Source: Terribacillus saccharophilus
GTDB taxonomy: Bacteria; Bacillota; Bacilli; Bacillales; Amphibacillaceae
NCBI RefSeq assembly: GCF_002272075.1
Contig: NZ_NPBJ01000001.1
Coordinates: forward strand, 1 to 63,952
DNA length: 63,952 nucleotides
Reading direction: 5' to 3'
Position numbers and translations under genes: made by a program. Below are positions 51,346 to 63,820 of this stretch, in pieces. The notes under the pieces are model-generated. The model did no database searches and was not told the origin of the DNA. It worked only from the letters and a program-made list of their open reading frames with translations. Every line of letters begins with the position of its first letter. Position 1 is the stretch's first letter.

Positions 51346-52281
51346 ATGAACATCCCTGAAAAACTCGGACCGGAAAAACTTGCAAAAAAACCAGCACCGC
51401 GTCCAGCTCGTTCTCTCCGACTAAAAAATACATTGATCGGCTGGTCATTCGTTGCCGTAGCCTCACTGTTAATTGGAATCTTCTATTTCTACCCGATGGT
51501 GCAAGCATTGATAATGTCGTTCCAATCTGGAACAGGCGTAAATCTGTCATTTGTCGGATTCGAGAATTATATCCGACTATTCCAGGATCCTGTGTTTCTG
51601 ACAACGGTAAAGAATACGGTCATCTATTTGATCATCCAAGTACCAGTCATGATTCTACTGGCATTATTCCTATCTGTTGTGCTGAACAATAAGACACTAA
51701 AATGGAAAGGTTTTTTCCGTACCGCCATTTTCTTACCTTGTGTAACGTCTCTTGTTGCTTACTCAGTTGTGTTCAAGTACTTGTTTGCACCAGATGGCAT
51801 CGTGAATATGACGCTGATGAAAATCAATCTTGTCTCTGAGCCTGTCCAGTGGCTGACCGATCCGTTTTGGGCGAAAATCACTATTATATTGGCAATCACA
51901 TGGAGATGGACTGGCTACAATATGATCTTTTATCTATCTGCTCTTCAAAACGTGGATCAATCCATTTATGAAGCAGCAAAAATTGATGGAGCTTCCGCTA
52001 TTCAGCAGTTCTTCAAAATAACCATTCCGATGCTAAAGCCAATCATATTATTTACATCCATCACATCGACTATCGGAACACTGCAATTGTTCGATGAGGT
52101 CATGAACATAACAGCCGGCGGACCAGGAAATTCAACCATGACCATTTCCCAATATATTTATAACTTGTCCTTTAAATATACGCCTGACTTTGGTTACGCT
52201 GCTACTGTATCTTATGCCATCGTAATCCTGATCGTTATCTTCTCGATCATCCAATTCAAAGCGGGAGGCGAAAAGAAATGA
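51346..52281 (+). CDS. Sugar ABC transporter permease (MalF-like)
   Basis: The protein of about 311 aa has six membrane helices after an N-terminal cytoplasmic stretch. It has the coupling loop YEAAKIDGASAIQQFFKITIPMLKPI (EAA-x3-G) and the ITAGGPGNSTMTISQYIYNLSF sequence of MalF-type carbohydrate permeases. ATG 51346 follows AAGGAGT. It overlaps the next permease by 4 nt. Confidence 0.92.
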   Translation: MNIPEKLGPEKLAKKPAPRPARSLRLKNTLIGWSFVAVASLLIGIFYFYPMVQALIMSFQSGTGVNLSFVGFENYIRLFQDPVFLTTVKNTVIYLIIQVPVMILLALFLSVVLNNKTLKWKGFFRTAIFLPCVTSLVAYSVVFKYLFAPDGIVNMTLMKINLVSEPVQWLTDPFWAKITIILAITWRWTGYNMIFYLSALQNVDQSIYEAAKIDGASAIQQFFKITIPMLKPIILFTSITSTIGTLQLFDEVMNITAGGPGNSTMTISQYIYNLSFKYTPDFGYAATVSYAIVILIVIFSIIQFKAGGEKK

Positions 52282-53102
52282 AACTATCCAACAAAGTAAT
52301 TGGTTATCTGTTCCTTAGCATCTGCGCGATCATTTCTATCTTCCCGTTTTACTGGATGGTTGTCAGCATGACAAACACATCTTCTGACGTAACAAGGGGG
52401 AAATTGCTGCCGGGTGGACATTTTATTGAGAACCTTAAGAACCTGCTCCAAACAGTTGATTTGGTACCCGCATTAACGAACTCTGCCATTATTGCAGTTG
52501 CTACAACAGTTCTTAGCTTGCTGATTGCGTCTTTGGCGGGGTACGGATTTGAAATTTACCGCAGCAAAGCAAAAGATATCGTATTCAATATCTTGCTGCT
52601 GTCCATGATGATTCCATTTGCTGCCTTGATGGTGCCCTTGTTCCGTATGTTCGGTAGCATCACACCGGTATTGCCGTTTATCGGAATTGATACTTTATCG
52701 GCGGTTGTTTTGCCGACTATCACCACGGCATTTCTGATTTTCTTCTTCCGACAAAGTACAAAGATGTTTCCAAAAGAAATTTTGGAAGCGGGCCGGATTG
52801 ATGGATTGAAGGAGATTGGCATCTTTTTCCGAATATATGTACCGACGATGAAGACGACATATGCAGCTGCAGCCATTATTACATTTATGGCTAGCTGGAA
52901 TAACTACCTCTGGCCACTAGTTGTCTTGCAATCTCCTGAAAACCAAACGATACCATTGCTCATTTCTAATCTTGGTTCCAGCTACTCGCCGGATTACGGC
53001 ATGATCATGATGGCAATCGTTATTGCTACAATGCCAACAGCGATTATATTCTTCTTTATGCAGAAGCATTTCGTAGCAGGAATGATGGGTTCCGTGAAGT
53101 AA
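52278..53102 (+). CDS. Sugar ABC transporter permease (MalG-like)
   Basis: The 274-aa six-helix permease has ILEAGRIDGLKEIGIFFRIYVPTMKTTYAAAAI as coupling loop and the NNYLWPLVVLQS segment usual in MalG-type carbohydrate permeases. Its ATG overlaps the stop of the first permease (ATGA), showing translational coupling. It works with the lipoprotein at 50002 and the first permease. Confidence 0.93.
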   Translation: MKLSNKVIGYLFLSICAIISIFPFYWMVVSMTNTSSDVTRGKLLPGGHFIENLKNLLQTVDLVPALTNSAIIAVATTVLSLLIASLAGYGFEIYRSKAKDIVFNILLLSMMIPFAALMVPLFRMFGSITPVLPFIGIDTLSAVVLPTITTAFLIFFFRQSTKMFPKEILEAGRIDGLKEIGIFFRIYVPTMKTTYAAAAIITFMASWNNYLWPLVVLQSPENQTIPLLISNLGSSYSPDYGMIMMAIVIATMPTAIIFFFMQKHFVAGMMGSVK

Positions 53103-56168
<3,066 letters not shown>

Positions 56169-56171
56169 AGA

Positions 56172-56204
56172 AACCCCCTCTGCTCAGGCAGAGGGGGTTT
56201 TGTA
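56172..56204. terminator. Bidirectional terminator
   Basis: AAACCCCCTCTGC and GCAGAGGGGGTTT form a perfect 13-bp stem around TCAG, followed by T residues. It ends lacZ and the convergent small gene. Confidence 0.9.
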
Positions 56205-56528
56205 TTATGCGAAGCTTGCTTCTTCATATTGCAGTAATGTTTTCGTCATGACTGGTGCTGGATCTTTGTCTTGTTTCTCTTTACGCATAGCACGGTGCTC
56301 TGCGACATGAGACTCACGAGAAATCCATGCTACGAAATCAGCTTTTTTATCCCATTTCGTAACGATAGCATAAGCGACTGTATCACTTTTTTTTGTATCT
56401 TTGTTCCAGCATTCGGCTGAATACAAGCCAGCTACATCAGTCAGCTCCTCCATCGTATGCTTTACTTTATTTATAATTTTATCTTGGGCGTCGACTGCAC
56501 CTTCGAAAATAACTTGATTGACAAACAT
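56205..56528 (-). CDS. Antibiotic-biosynthesis-monooxygenase (ABM) fold protein
   Basis: The 107-aa protein fits the dimeric alpha/beta-barrel ABM superfamily, which includes heme-degrading IsdG/HmoA and quinol monooxygenases. It shows VNQVIFEGAVDAQDKIINKVKHTMEELTDVAGLYSAECW, YAIVTKWDKKADFVAWISRESH and VMTKTLLQYEEASF. The Trp and His positions of heme oxygenases are only partly matched. The role is uncertain; heme degradation is possible. GAGGAATTCC precedes the ATG. Confidence 0.75.
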   Translation of the reverse strand: MFVNQVIFEGAVDAQDKIINKVKHTMEELTDVAGLYSAECWNKDTKKSDTVAYAIVTKWDKKADFVAWISRESHVAEHRAMRKEKQDKDPAPVMTKTLLQYEEASFA

Positions 56529-56715
56529 AGGAATTCCTCCTCATTAAAACTCGTTCTTCTTTAAAGTTACCAGAAAGCAAGGTGACAGTCAATGAGAATG
56601 ATTATCAGTAATGGGGAGGGCTCTGTTTGCATGGAATTGAGATTATATAGAAGCTGAAGCATTGGCTCAGAAAGCTGATTGACGCGTCAACTGTATGGCC
56701 CCATGAAATGAAAAA

Positions 56716-56741
56716 GGGCTGTCGGATTAACTCGACAGCCC
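56716..56741 (-). terminator. Terminator of guaC
   Basis: GGGCTGTCG and CGACAGCCC form a 9-bp stem. On the minus strand it is followed by TTTTTC. Confidence 0.75.
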
Positions 56742-56747
56742 ACATTA

Positions 56748-57731
56748 TCAATATACTTTATCACCATTGAAGATGCTATTTTTTACAACAACATAATCAA
56801 CGTTACGAATTGCTTCTAATTTCGTACCGCCAGCATAAGAGATGGAAGACTGAAGATCCTGTTCCATTTCTGTCAAGGTATCCTGAAGAGATCCTTTGTG
56901 CTCAACGAACATTTTCTTGCCTTCGACGTTGCGCTTTTCACCTTTTTGGAATTCAGATGCAGAACCGAAGTATTCTTTGTAAAGCTTGCCGTCTTTTTCA
57001 ACCGTCTCACCAGGAGATTCCTCATGGCCGGCGAACAAGGAGCCGATCATGACCATAGATGCTCCGAACCGTACTGATTTTGCAATGTCACCGTGTGTAC
57101 GGATACCGCCATCAGCGATGATTGGTTTGCTTGCTGCTTTCGCACACCAGCGCAATGCTGCCAGCTGCCAGCCGCCAGTTCCAAAGCCTGTTTTGATTTT
57201 TGTAATACAAACTTTACCTGGCCCGATTCCTACTTTTGTTGCGTCCGCACCAGCGTTCTCAAGCTCTCGAACGGCTTCTGGTGTACCGACGTTTCCAGCA
57301 ATAACAAAGCTCTCAGGCAAATGCTTCTTAATATGTTGAATCATACGGATAACAGCATTGGAATGACCGTGTGCGATATCAATCGTAATAAATTCAGGTA
57401 TCAAAGCTTTGCTTGCAAGTCCTTCAACGAAAGCATATTCTTCTTCTTTAACGCCGACACTAATGGAGGCAATCAGATTCTGTTCCTGCATCTTTTTGAT
57501 GAATGCTTCTCTTGTCTCAGGTTCAAATCGATGCATTACATAGAAGTAATTATTTTCAGCCAAATAAGTGGCAATATTTTCGTCAATGATAGTCTGCATA
57601 TTTGCCGGTACGACTGGCAGACGGAATGTATGGTTTCCAAGTGTAGCAGTCGTATCACATTCTGAACGGCTGTCTACTACGCATTTTGCGGGAATTAATT
57701 GAATATCTTCGTAATCAAATACATTTTCCAT
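56748..57731 (-). CDS. guaC: GMP reductase GuaC
   Basis: The 327-aa TIM-barrel enzyme converts GMP to IMP with NADPH. It starts [24 protein letters not shown], has [33 protein letters not shown] with the catalytic Cys, and [41 protein letters not shown]. This is the GuaC2 type of Bacillus. There is no CBS domain, which separates it from IMP dehydrogenase. The gene stands alone with AGAGGGG before the ATG. Confidence 0.95.
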   Translation of the reverse strand: MENVFDYEDIQLIPAKCVVDSRSECDTTATLGNHTFRLPVVPANMQTIIDENIATYLAENNYFYVMHRFEPETREAFIKKMQEQNLIASISVGVKEEEYAFVEGLASKALIPEFITIDIAHGHSNAVIRMIQHIKKHLPESFVIAGNVGTPEAVRELENAGADATKVGIGPGKVCITKIKTGFGTGGWQLAALRWCAKAASKPIIADGGIRTHGDIAKSVRFGASMVMIGSLFAGHEESPGETVEKDGKLYKEYFGSASEFQKGEKRNVEGKKMFVEHKGSLQDTLTEMEQDLQSSISYAGGTKLEAIRNVDYVVVKNSIFNGDKVY

Positions 57732-57887
57732 GTTTATACCCCTCTAAAGACGAATTATTTTTGGTGGTTACTTTTATTTCGTTCGCCCTTTGGTACTATA
57801 CAATAATTCAGAAAACAAAGCAAAGGTTTTTATTCAAAAAATAAAAATATAAAGAAATGGGGTAGAATAGAAGAGAGGGGTGACAAA

Positions 57888-58541
57888 GTGAAACTACGTA
57901 TGAAGATGACATATCGCACACCTAAAGGGACGGAAGCGGAATTCTTATCTGATTATTTGCCACCAGGTGCTGCGCTGTTACTGATGGAAGATATGCAGCA
58001 AAGCGGGAGAGTACCTCAAATAGAACTCTTAGATCAATATGAGACAGAATGGACTATAAAAGAATTACGCAGCTATATGAAAGAACTGGAAACGGAGCCG
58101 CATAATGTCCGCATGTATGTGGATGGCGGTTTTGATAAAGAAACGGGCAGAGGTGGTCTTGGCTGTGTTATTCATTACGAACAAAATCAGAAGAAGTACC
58201 GTTTGCGTCGCAATCAAGAGATGGAACAACTTATCTCAAATAACGAAGCAGAATATGCAGCACTGCATTTTGCTATAGGTGTTTTGTCGGAACTAGGAGT
58301 GAAAGCCCAGGATATCGAGGTATATACAGATTCCCGCACCGTCGTCAATCAGATGTCGGATGAGTGGCCTGTTTATGAAAAAGAACTAAAATATTGGGCA
58401 GACAAAGTGGACGATGTGGTGAAGAAAATTGGATTAACGGTGCAATATGTCCATGTGGATAGAAAGCAAAACAAGGAAGCGGATCAGCTCGCGAGCCAGG
58501 CTTTGAAAAGTATTCAAATAGACAGCACAATACAAAAATAA
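57888..58541 (+). CDS. RNase HI-like protein (YpeP/YpdQ type)
   Basis: The 217-aa protein has an N-terminal extension of ~70 residues followed by an RNase H fold: RMYVDGGFDKETGRGGLG (Asp), NNEAEYAALHFAIGVL (Glu), IEVYTDSRTVVNQMSDEWPVYEKELKYWADKV (Asp), and VDRKQNKEADQLASQAL (final Asp/Glu region). The acidic residues needed for two-metal cleavage of RNA in RNA-DNA hybrids appear present. The start is GTG 57888 with a GAGGGG site. Confidence 0.85.
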   Translation: MKLRMKMTYRTPKGTEAEFLSDYLPPGAALLLMEDMQQSGRVPQIELLDQYETEWTIKELRSYMKELETEPHNVRMYVDGGFDKETGRGGLGCVIHYEQNQKKYRLRRNQEMEQLISNNEAEYAALHFAIGVLSELGVKAQDIEVYTDSRTVVNQMSDEWPVYEKELKYWADKVDDVVKKIGLTVQYVHVDRKQNKEADQLASQALKSIQIDSTIQK

Positions 58542-58566
58542 CCGCCCAAGCAAAAGCTTGAGCGGT
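58541..58566. terminator. Bidirectional terminator
   Basis: ACCGCCCAAGC and GCTTGAGCGGT form an 11-bp stem with one mismatch around AAAA, between convergent genes. Confidence 0.7.
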
Positions 58567-58571
58567 CATTT

Positions 58572-58961
58572 TTATTTGGAAGTCTGTTGATCTAGAGCTT
58601 CAATCAAACTAGTCTTGGTTGAACCAGATGCTGCTTCCACTAATGTCTGGAAACGTTCTGTCAGCAATTCTTTGTTTTTATACTCCTCAGGATGGTTCTG
58701 ATTGTAATAGAAACGGAAGATAGCTTCCTCAGAGAAATGCTGTTTTCCGATCTTAATCATGAATCCTACAGGAAGCTTATCATAAGCATATGCTGCTTTT
58801 GTCTCGACTAGCGGCGTTTCCGCTACAGCTGTTTCGTTTTCAGTTGCCAGCTGTTGAATTGCCTGCTTGATGAATTTCTTACGAGCACGCTTCTTCTTAG
58901 AACGCATGTTCATCTCAGCAAGAACTTTATCCAGACTTTCGGTTTTCGTAAGTACTGTCAC
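58572..58961 (-). CDS. Conserved hypothetical protein, basic N-terminus
   Basis: The protein of about 129 aa has a strongly basic region (RSKKKRARKKFIKQAIQQL), a central PVGFMIKIGKQHFSEEAIFRFYYNQNHPEEY segment and a helical end. No family was recognised. GTG 58961 is preferred to the frame's first ATG at 58991 because GAGGAG lies upstream of it. Confidence 0.6.
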   Translation of the reverse strand: MTVLTKTESLDKVLAEMNMRSKKKRARKKFIKQAIQQLATENETAVAETPLVETKAAYAYDKLPVGFMIKIGKQHFSEEAIFRFYYNQNHPEEYKNKELLTERFQTLVEAASGSTKTSLIEALDQQTSK

Positions 58962-59061
58962 GACTAAAAACTCCTCTATTATTGTCTGCAACCTCTATCA
59001 TATGATATTTTCGCAGATTTTAGAAGTCTAGCAGTAGAATTGTTAACATTCTGACAAGTTC

Positions 59062-59340
59062 TCAATAATAGTATGTGTCGGAATACGTTGGATCTGATTC
59101 AAATAGTGCAACACCGAGAATCATGAAAATCATGAAGACAATGAAATAAATTACGATAACTGCGGCCATTACGATAAATGTGGCAATGGCAAAGTTCCTT
59201 CTTGGATTGGCACGATCAGCTGCCCAGATGATCAGCATGATGATGTTGACAATCGGAATACCTGTCAATACTAATGTCCATACCCATTGCATGATTCTCA
59301 TTTGACCATTGCTTTGATGGTCTCTTTGTTGTGGTTCCAT
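59062..59340 (-). CDS. Small two-helix membrane protein
   Basis: The 92-aa protein has a polar N-terminus (EPQQRDHQSNGQMRIMQWVW), two transmembrane helices (VLTGIPIVNIIMLIIWAAD and ATFIVMAAVIVIYFIVFMIFMILGVALF) and a Tyr-rich tail ending TYYY. No catalytic motif is visible. AGGAGCG precedes the ATG. Confidence 0.7.
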   Translation of the reverse strand: MEPQQRDHQSNGQMRIMQWVWTLVLTGIPIVNIIMLIIWAADRANPRRNFAIATFIVMAAVIVIYFIVFMIFMILGVALFESDPTYSDTYYY

Positions 59341-59451
59341 TAAAAAATCGCTCCTGACTAAGGTAAAATAATGTCAGAAATAACTATAATGGATAGTTTC
59401 TGTTAATTCAACCAGTGTCAGTAAGTCCTTAAAAGCTGGTTTAGAGCCGTT

Positions 59452-59592
59452 TTAGGGACTTTTCTCCTGATTTATTGCTCGTTCCAGCCTTTGTTTGGTT
59501 TCCAGCATTTCTTGTCGTGACATCGGGTCAAAAAGACCTTCCGCAAGGACTTTATCAATATATTGAATAGCTTTGTCCAATTGGGAATCCAT
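59452..59592 (-). CDS. Small soluble helical protein (46 aa)
   Basis: ATG 59592 follows an AGAAGGAG site. The 46-aa product (MDSQLDKAIQYIDKVLAEGL to INQEKSP) is amphipathic and helical. No family was recognised. A longer frame from 59646 would lack a ribosome binding site. Confidence 0.55.
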   Translation of the reverse strand: MDSQLDKAIQYIDKVLAEGLFDPMSRQEMLETKQRLERAINQEKSP

Positions 59593-59778
59593 TTTGTCCA
59601 CACTCCTTCTCCATAGGTTTTCTCTACTACCTTGTATTGTTAACACTTCCAGTATAATGGCACATAATCACATCCTTTATACTAGGTAAATTGCTGTCTG
59701 TTTTTCCGGAACTATTATCTTTCTAGAGGTTGTCCGCCAACTCCTCTTTCGATATGCTTAATTTATTAAAAAGATGAG

Positions 59779-60909
59779 GTGATAAGCATCCTATATGACA
59801 TCATCATTCTCGGATCTGGTTCAATGGGGATGAGTGCAGGGTATCAGCTGGCAAAGCAAGGTCAGAAAGTATTGATGGTGGACAGCTATCATCCTCCTCA
59901 TATCCACGGGAGCCACCATGGGGAAACAAGGATTATCCGTCATGCATATGGCGAAGGCGAGGCTTATGTGCCATTTGCTCTCCGATCTAGAGAATTATGG
60001 AAGGATTTAGAGCAAGAGCTCGGAAAGGACATATTTTTTGAAACAGGAGTTTTGAATTGCGGTCCGGAATCGAGCCCATTTATACAAAATGTTCTTAAGA
60101 GCGGGGAAAGATATGATCTTCACGTGGAAGAACTTAGTTCAGATTTAATGAAAAAACGTTGGTCAGGTTTGACTATACCTGCCGATTATATTGGGGCTTA
60201 TGAAAAAAATGCTGGTTATTTGCGCACGTATCCAATTTTGGCTGGATACGCAGAGCTCGCTGCTTCATATGGAGCCGTTCTTGCAGGAGGTCAGCGAGTG
60301 GAAGAGGTACAAATAAAAGAAGGCAGTATTGAAGTAAAGACTAAGAATGAGATACATAGAGGAAAGAAGCTGATTGTAACAGCTGGAGCATGGGGAGGAG
60401 ATGTATTGTCGCAGCTCGGCCTGCAGCTGCCGATTACAGTAACTCGGAAAACATTCGCTTGGCTGCATGCCGATGCTCCTTTTCAAGAAGACAAATTCCC
60501 TTGTTTTAGCTTTGATACGGATATGGGTACTTATTATGGATTTCCGGATATCAGCGGGACAGGATTAAAAATCGGTCGCCATGACACTGGCTTGGCGATA
60601 CATCCAGATCAGAAGGGACCGGATTTCCATGATGGCGACGCAGAAGAACTGCTGGGCTTCCTGTCTCGATTTATGGGTGGCGGTTCATTTCAGCTGAGAG
60701 AAGGCAAAACATGCATGTACAGCATGACACCTGACGAAGATTTTATTATTGATTATCATCCGGACTACCCTGAAGTCATGTTCGCACTCGGTTTTTCCGG
60801 CCATGGATTCAAATTCGCCAGTGCAGTAGGTGAGGTTCTGAGTGAGATGGCAATGGAGAAAGAACTAACGGTGGATATGGGGCCTTTTCGTTTAAATAGA
60901 TTCATATAG
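59779..60909 (+). CDS. solA: N-methyl-L-tryptophan oxidase/sarcosine oxidase-type flavoenzyme (SolA-like)
   Basis: The 376-aa protein has the N-terminal FAD motif DIIILGSGSMGMSAGYQLAKQG and SYHPPHIHGSHHGETRIIRHAYGEG, typical of MSOX/MTOX. It also has GKTCMYSMTPDEDFIIDYHP, which holds the Cys that covalently links FAD. It oxidatively demethylates an N-methyl amino acid, releasing formaldehyde and H2O2. GTG 59779 is the likely start; the site GATGAGG overlaps it closely, so the true start is not certain. Confidence 0.88.
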   Translation: MISILYDIIILGSGSMGMSAGYQLAKQGQKVLMVDSYHPPHIHGSHHGETRIIRHAYGEGEAYVPFALRSRELWKDLEQELGKDIFFETGVLNCGPESSPFIQNVLKSGERYDLHVEELSSDLMKKRWSGLTIPADYIGAYEKNAGYLRTYPILAGYAELAASYGAVLAGGQRVEEVQIKEGSIEVKTKNEIHRGKKLIVTAGAWGGDVLSQLGLQLPITVTRKTFAWLHADAPFQEDKFPCFSFDTDMGTYYGFPDISGTGLKIGRHDTGLAIHPDQKGPDFHDGDAEELLGFLSRFMGGGSFQLREGKTCMYSMTPDEDFIIDYHPDYPEVMFALGFSGHGFKFASAVGEVLSEMAMEKELTVDMGPFRLNRFI

Positions 60910-61047
60910 ATATAAGTTAGAAGGAGTTATTCTTACTATTATAGGGTCACATTTGTTAAAGAATGGACATAAATCAAAGCAGTGTGCCTTTTTAGCATGT
61001 TATAATAAAGGAATATATTTTATTTTTTTGTAAGGAGATGCTGTATC

Positions 61048-61218
61048 ATGCCACCAAGCGTGCGTTTGATTCTGATCTTGGCGGTGGCCTTGCTTACTGT
61101 CGGTCTCTTGATATATGGGGCTGTAAAGAGTAAGCAGATGAGGGTGCCTTTCTTGATTTTGGGGTTATTATTAGCATTCATTTATATCGTATCATTTATC
61201 GTATTATTTGTTTTATGA
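61048..61218 (+). CDS. Small two-helix membrane protein (56 aa)
   Basis: ATG at 61048 follows TAAGGAGA. The product is nearly all hydrophobic: two helices (LILILAVALLTVGLLIYGAV and FLILGLLLAFIYIVSFIVLF) joined by KSKQMRVP. A perfect terminator hairpin follows directly. The gene is too short for standard annotation thresholds. Function unknown. Confidence 0.7.
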   Translation: MPPSVRLILILAVALLTVGLLIYGAVKSKQMRVPFLILGLLLAFIYIVSFIVLFVL

Positions 61219-61221
61219 CAG

Positions 61222-61252
61222 AGCATGCACAATTATCGTGCATGCTTTTTTA
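61222..61252 (+). terminator. Terminator of the 56-aa membrane protein gene
   Basis: AGCATGCAC and GTGCATGCT form a perfect 9-bp stem around AATTATC, followed by T6. Confidence 0.85.
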
Positions 61253-61436
61253 CTTTCTGCAGGAAAGCGTACCATAGATTACAATTAGCGGTGAAAATTT
61301 GAAATAATATTGTAATGTTTTGTCACACTTTCGTATAGTATACTATTTCCGGAGATTACTTTATTTTCTATTTCATGACAGATTAATCATACTAGGCGAT
61401 GTAAAACCAATAAATAGATTCACAGGGGGAACGGAT

Positions 61437-62918
61437 TTGAAAAAAAAATGGCTGCATATCGGTTTGGCTGCAGTGATCGGAACTGCTGCACTAGTCTTGC
61501 CGGTATCTAGTAATGTTGCTTATGCCTATGAAGATTTAGATGAACAAAGAGATGAAGTCGAACGGAAAAAAACGGAGAATGAAGAGCAGCAATCAGAAAA
61601 GACAGAGAAGCAGGATGACCTGCAAGCAGCTGCTGAAAAACTCCGTACTGAGTTGGAAAAAATCGATGACAAAATCGGTGAAACGAATACAAAGCTAGCA
61701 GATACAGAGTCTGAGATTTCCAGTTTGGAAACAGATATCGATACATTGAAAAAAGAAATTGCTGACCTGGAGGTTCGGATTGAAGAGCGTCACGGTTTGC
61801 TGAAGGATCGGATTCATTCTTTGCAGAAAAGCGGCGGTCAGGTGAAATACTTGGATGTTATTATGGAATCCAAGAGTTTTTCAGATTTCCTTAACCGTGT
61901 CGATGCGGTAAGCACTATCATGGGAGCCGATCAGGAATTGATGGAAGCCCAGCAGCAGGATCTGAAAGATGTTGAATCTAAGAAATCAGAACGTCAAACA
62001 AAGCTTGTTCGTGTGGAGAAACAGGCGGATGTCTTAGAAGAGACAAAGCAAACTTTGACGGACCAGCAAGAAGAGAAGGACAAGCTTATAGCAGATGTTA
62101 TGAAGGAATACGAGCTGACTTCTGAGGAGCTTGTAAGTCTTAGTGAGGAATCTGCATTGCTTGCAGCCCAGGAAGATGCTATTGCTGCAGAGGTTGCTTA
62201 CCGTGATAAGCAGAAGGCAGAGGAAGAAGCACGTAAGGAAGAAGAGCGTCAGCGTGCTGAGCAAGCGAAACAGGAAGAAGCTGCTAGAGTAGCAGCTGCT
62301 GAGAAAGAAGCGGCTGCCAAAGCGGAACAAGAAAAAGCTTCTGCGTCTGCTGATAGCGAGCCGACAGTAAAACAAGAGCCAAAGAAAGAAATAGCTGAGA
62401 AAAAGCAAACAGTTGAAACGGAGTCAACGTCTTCTAAGTCTGCATCATCAGCTCCGCCGAAACAGCAGGTAAATCCTGCACCTAAACAGAAGCAGCAAAC
62501 AACCAAAGCGCCTGCGTCCAGTGGTGATTTCATCACTCCAGCACCAGGCAGCATTACTTCTGGTTTTGGACCAAGATGGGGTACATTCCATTACGGAATC
62601 GATATTGCTAAACGCGGATCAAATGTGCCGATTTGGGCAGCAGCTTCTGGTACGGTGTCACAAGCCTACTATTCTTCTAGCTACGGAAATGTAATCTTTG
62701 TGAGCCATTCTATTGATGGAAAAACATACACGACTGTATATGCTCACTTGACGTCTATGCAAGTAAGTGCAGGTCAACGTGTGTCCCAAGGACAGCAGAT
62801 CGGAACAATGGGGAATACAGGCATGTCTCAAGGACAGCATCTACACTTCGAGTTGCATACAGGTACATGGAATGGCAGTAAATCAAATGCAGTGAACCCA
62901 ATACCATATTTGAACTAA
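61437..62918 (+). CDS. Secreted murein hydrolase/activator with coiled coil and M23 domain (EnvC/CwlO-like)
   Basis: This protein of about 493 aa has a signal peptide (KKKWLHIGLAAVIGTAALVLPVSSNVAYA). A long coiled coil (~30-270), an Ala/Glu/Lys-rich linker and a C-terminal M23 peptidase follow. Zn ligands are visible in FHYGIDIAK (His, Asp) and GQHLHFELH (His-x-His), with AHLT between. It cleaves or helps cleave peptide cross-links of peptidoglycan during growth. TTG 61437 is selected by CAGGGGGA; the longer frame lacks a signal. A 19-bp hairpin follows. Confidence 0.92.
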   Translation: MKKKWLHIGLAAVIGTAALVLPVSSNVAYAYEDLDEQRDEVERKKTENEEQQSEKTEKQDDLQAAAEKLRTELEKIDDKIGETNTKLADTESEISSLETDIDTLKKEIADLEVRIEERHGLLKDRIHSLQKSGGQVKYLDVIMESKSFSDFLNRVDAVSTIMGADQELMEAQQQDLKDVESKKSERQTKLVRVEKQADVLEETKQTLTDQQEEKDKLIADVMKEYELTSEELVSLSEESALLAAQEDAIAAEVAYRDKQKAEEEARKEEERQRAEQAKQEEAARVAAAEKEAAAKAEQEKASASADSEPTVKQEPKKEIAEKKQTVETESTSSKSASSAPPKQQVNPAPKQKQQTTKAPASSGDFITPAPGSITSGFGPRWGTFHYGIDIAKRGSNVPIWAAASGTVSQAYYSSSYGNVIFVSHSIDGKTYTTVYAHLTSMQVSAGQRVSQGQQIGTMGNTGMSQGQHLHFELHTGTWNGSKSNAVNPIPYLN

Positions 62919-62961
62919 AAGAAACTCCAACACTCCTAAAGGGTGTTGGAGTTTCTTTTAG
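62915..62961 (+). terminator. Strong terminator of the M23 gene
   Basis: CTAAAAGAAACTCCAACAC and its exact complement form a 19-bp stem around a 9-nt loop, overlapping the stop codon. Confidence 0.85.
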
Positions 62962-63005
62962 TTTAGTGTAAAGTGGGAGGAATAAATGGTAAAAGGAGGG
63001 ATCTG

Positions 63006-63785
63006 ATGCACGAAGCAGCACTTAATAGACTAGTAGATATTCTTGCAAATCAAAAGGAAGTTAAAGCAGTATTTGTGAAGGGATCTTTTGGGAGAGGGGA
63101 ACAGGACGCATATTCTGATATAGATTTATATTGTCTCGTAGAAGAGTATGATTTGGATAACTTCCTGAAAAAAAGATTGGCCTTGCTGTCCAAATACAAA
63201 GATGTTCTTTATAACGAAGATATATTTATTATCGCGCCACAGTTAATTGTTGTTTATGATGACTTCCTTCATGTGGATTTGTTCACCGTAACGGAAAAGA
63301 CGTTCAAACAAAGCGATCATTTTAGAGTTCTTTATGATCCAGATCACTTGCTGGATCAATTCAAAGGAACACAAAAACTTACGATGTCAGATGAAGAATA
63401 CGGAAACCAGGTAATAGATCTGATATGGTTCCTATTCCAGTATCGGAAAGCTGCTCTGAGAGAAAATGGTACATGGGCAGCAGCTATGCTTCAGCAAGTT
63501 ACTGATCCACTGTCCAGGATGCTTTTGCATCATTATGCGCCTGATCGTGCACAACTTGGTCTTAAACGAGCAGAGCAGCTGCTGCCTTCCTCTATATTCA
63601 GCGAATTTAAAATAATCCTGGAAAATGTCACTCCAGCAAATCATCAGAAAGCAGCTGCAGCAATCCTTCAGCTGCTCGCAAAAGAACTATCCTTTATAAA
63701 AAATCATTTAAAAGGAAAAGAAAGGCAGATAATTGATCCTCTTTTTCAAAAAATAGTTGCAGAAGGATTTAGTGTAAATACATAA
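63006..63785 (+). CDS. Nucleotidyltransferase-domain protein
   Basis: This protein of about 259 aa has the polymerase-beta-like signature VKGSFGRGEQDAYSDIDLYCLV (GS-x10-D-x-D) near residue 30, then a helical C-terminal half (FQYRKAALRENGTWAAAMLQQVTDPLSRML). It resembles aminoglycoside nucleotidyltransferase-like proteins of unknown substrate and is similar in plan to the gene at 35977-36828. ATG 63006 has AAAGGAGGG upstream. A terminator follows. Confidence 0.8.
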   Translation: MHEAALNRLVDILANQKEVKAVFVKGSFGRGEQDAYSDIDLYCLVEEYDLDNFLKKRLALLSKYKDVLYNEDIFIIAPQLIVVYDDFLHVDLFTVTEKTFKQSDHFRVLYDPDHLLDQFKGTQKLTMSDEEYGNQVIDLIWFLFQYRKAALRENGTWAAAMLQQVTDPLSRMLLHHYAPDRAQLGLKRAEQLLPSSIFSEFKIILENVTPANHQKAAAAILQLLAKELSFIKNHLKGKERQIIDPLFQKIVAEGFSVNT

Positions 63786-63790
63786 AAGAA

Positions 63791-63820
63791 AAAGCCATAT
63801 CCACTTAGGATATGGCTTTT
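63791..63820. terminator. Bidirectional terminator
   Basis: AAAGCCATATCC and GGATATGGCTTT form a perfect 12-bp stem around ACTTA, between convergent genes. Confidence 0.8.

Noticed and set aside
61310-61330. WalR-like TGTAAT...TGTCAC pair before the M23 gene
   Set aside because: The half-sites are spaced by 4 instead of 5 bases and the second one deviates from the consensus, so the match is not convincing.
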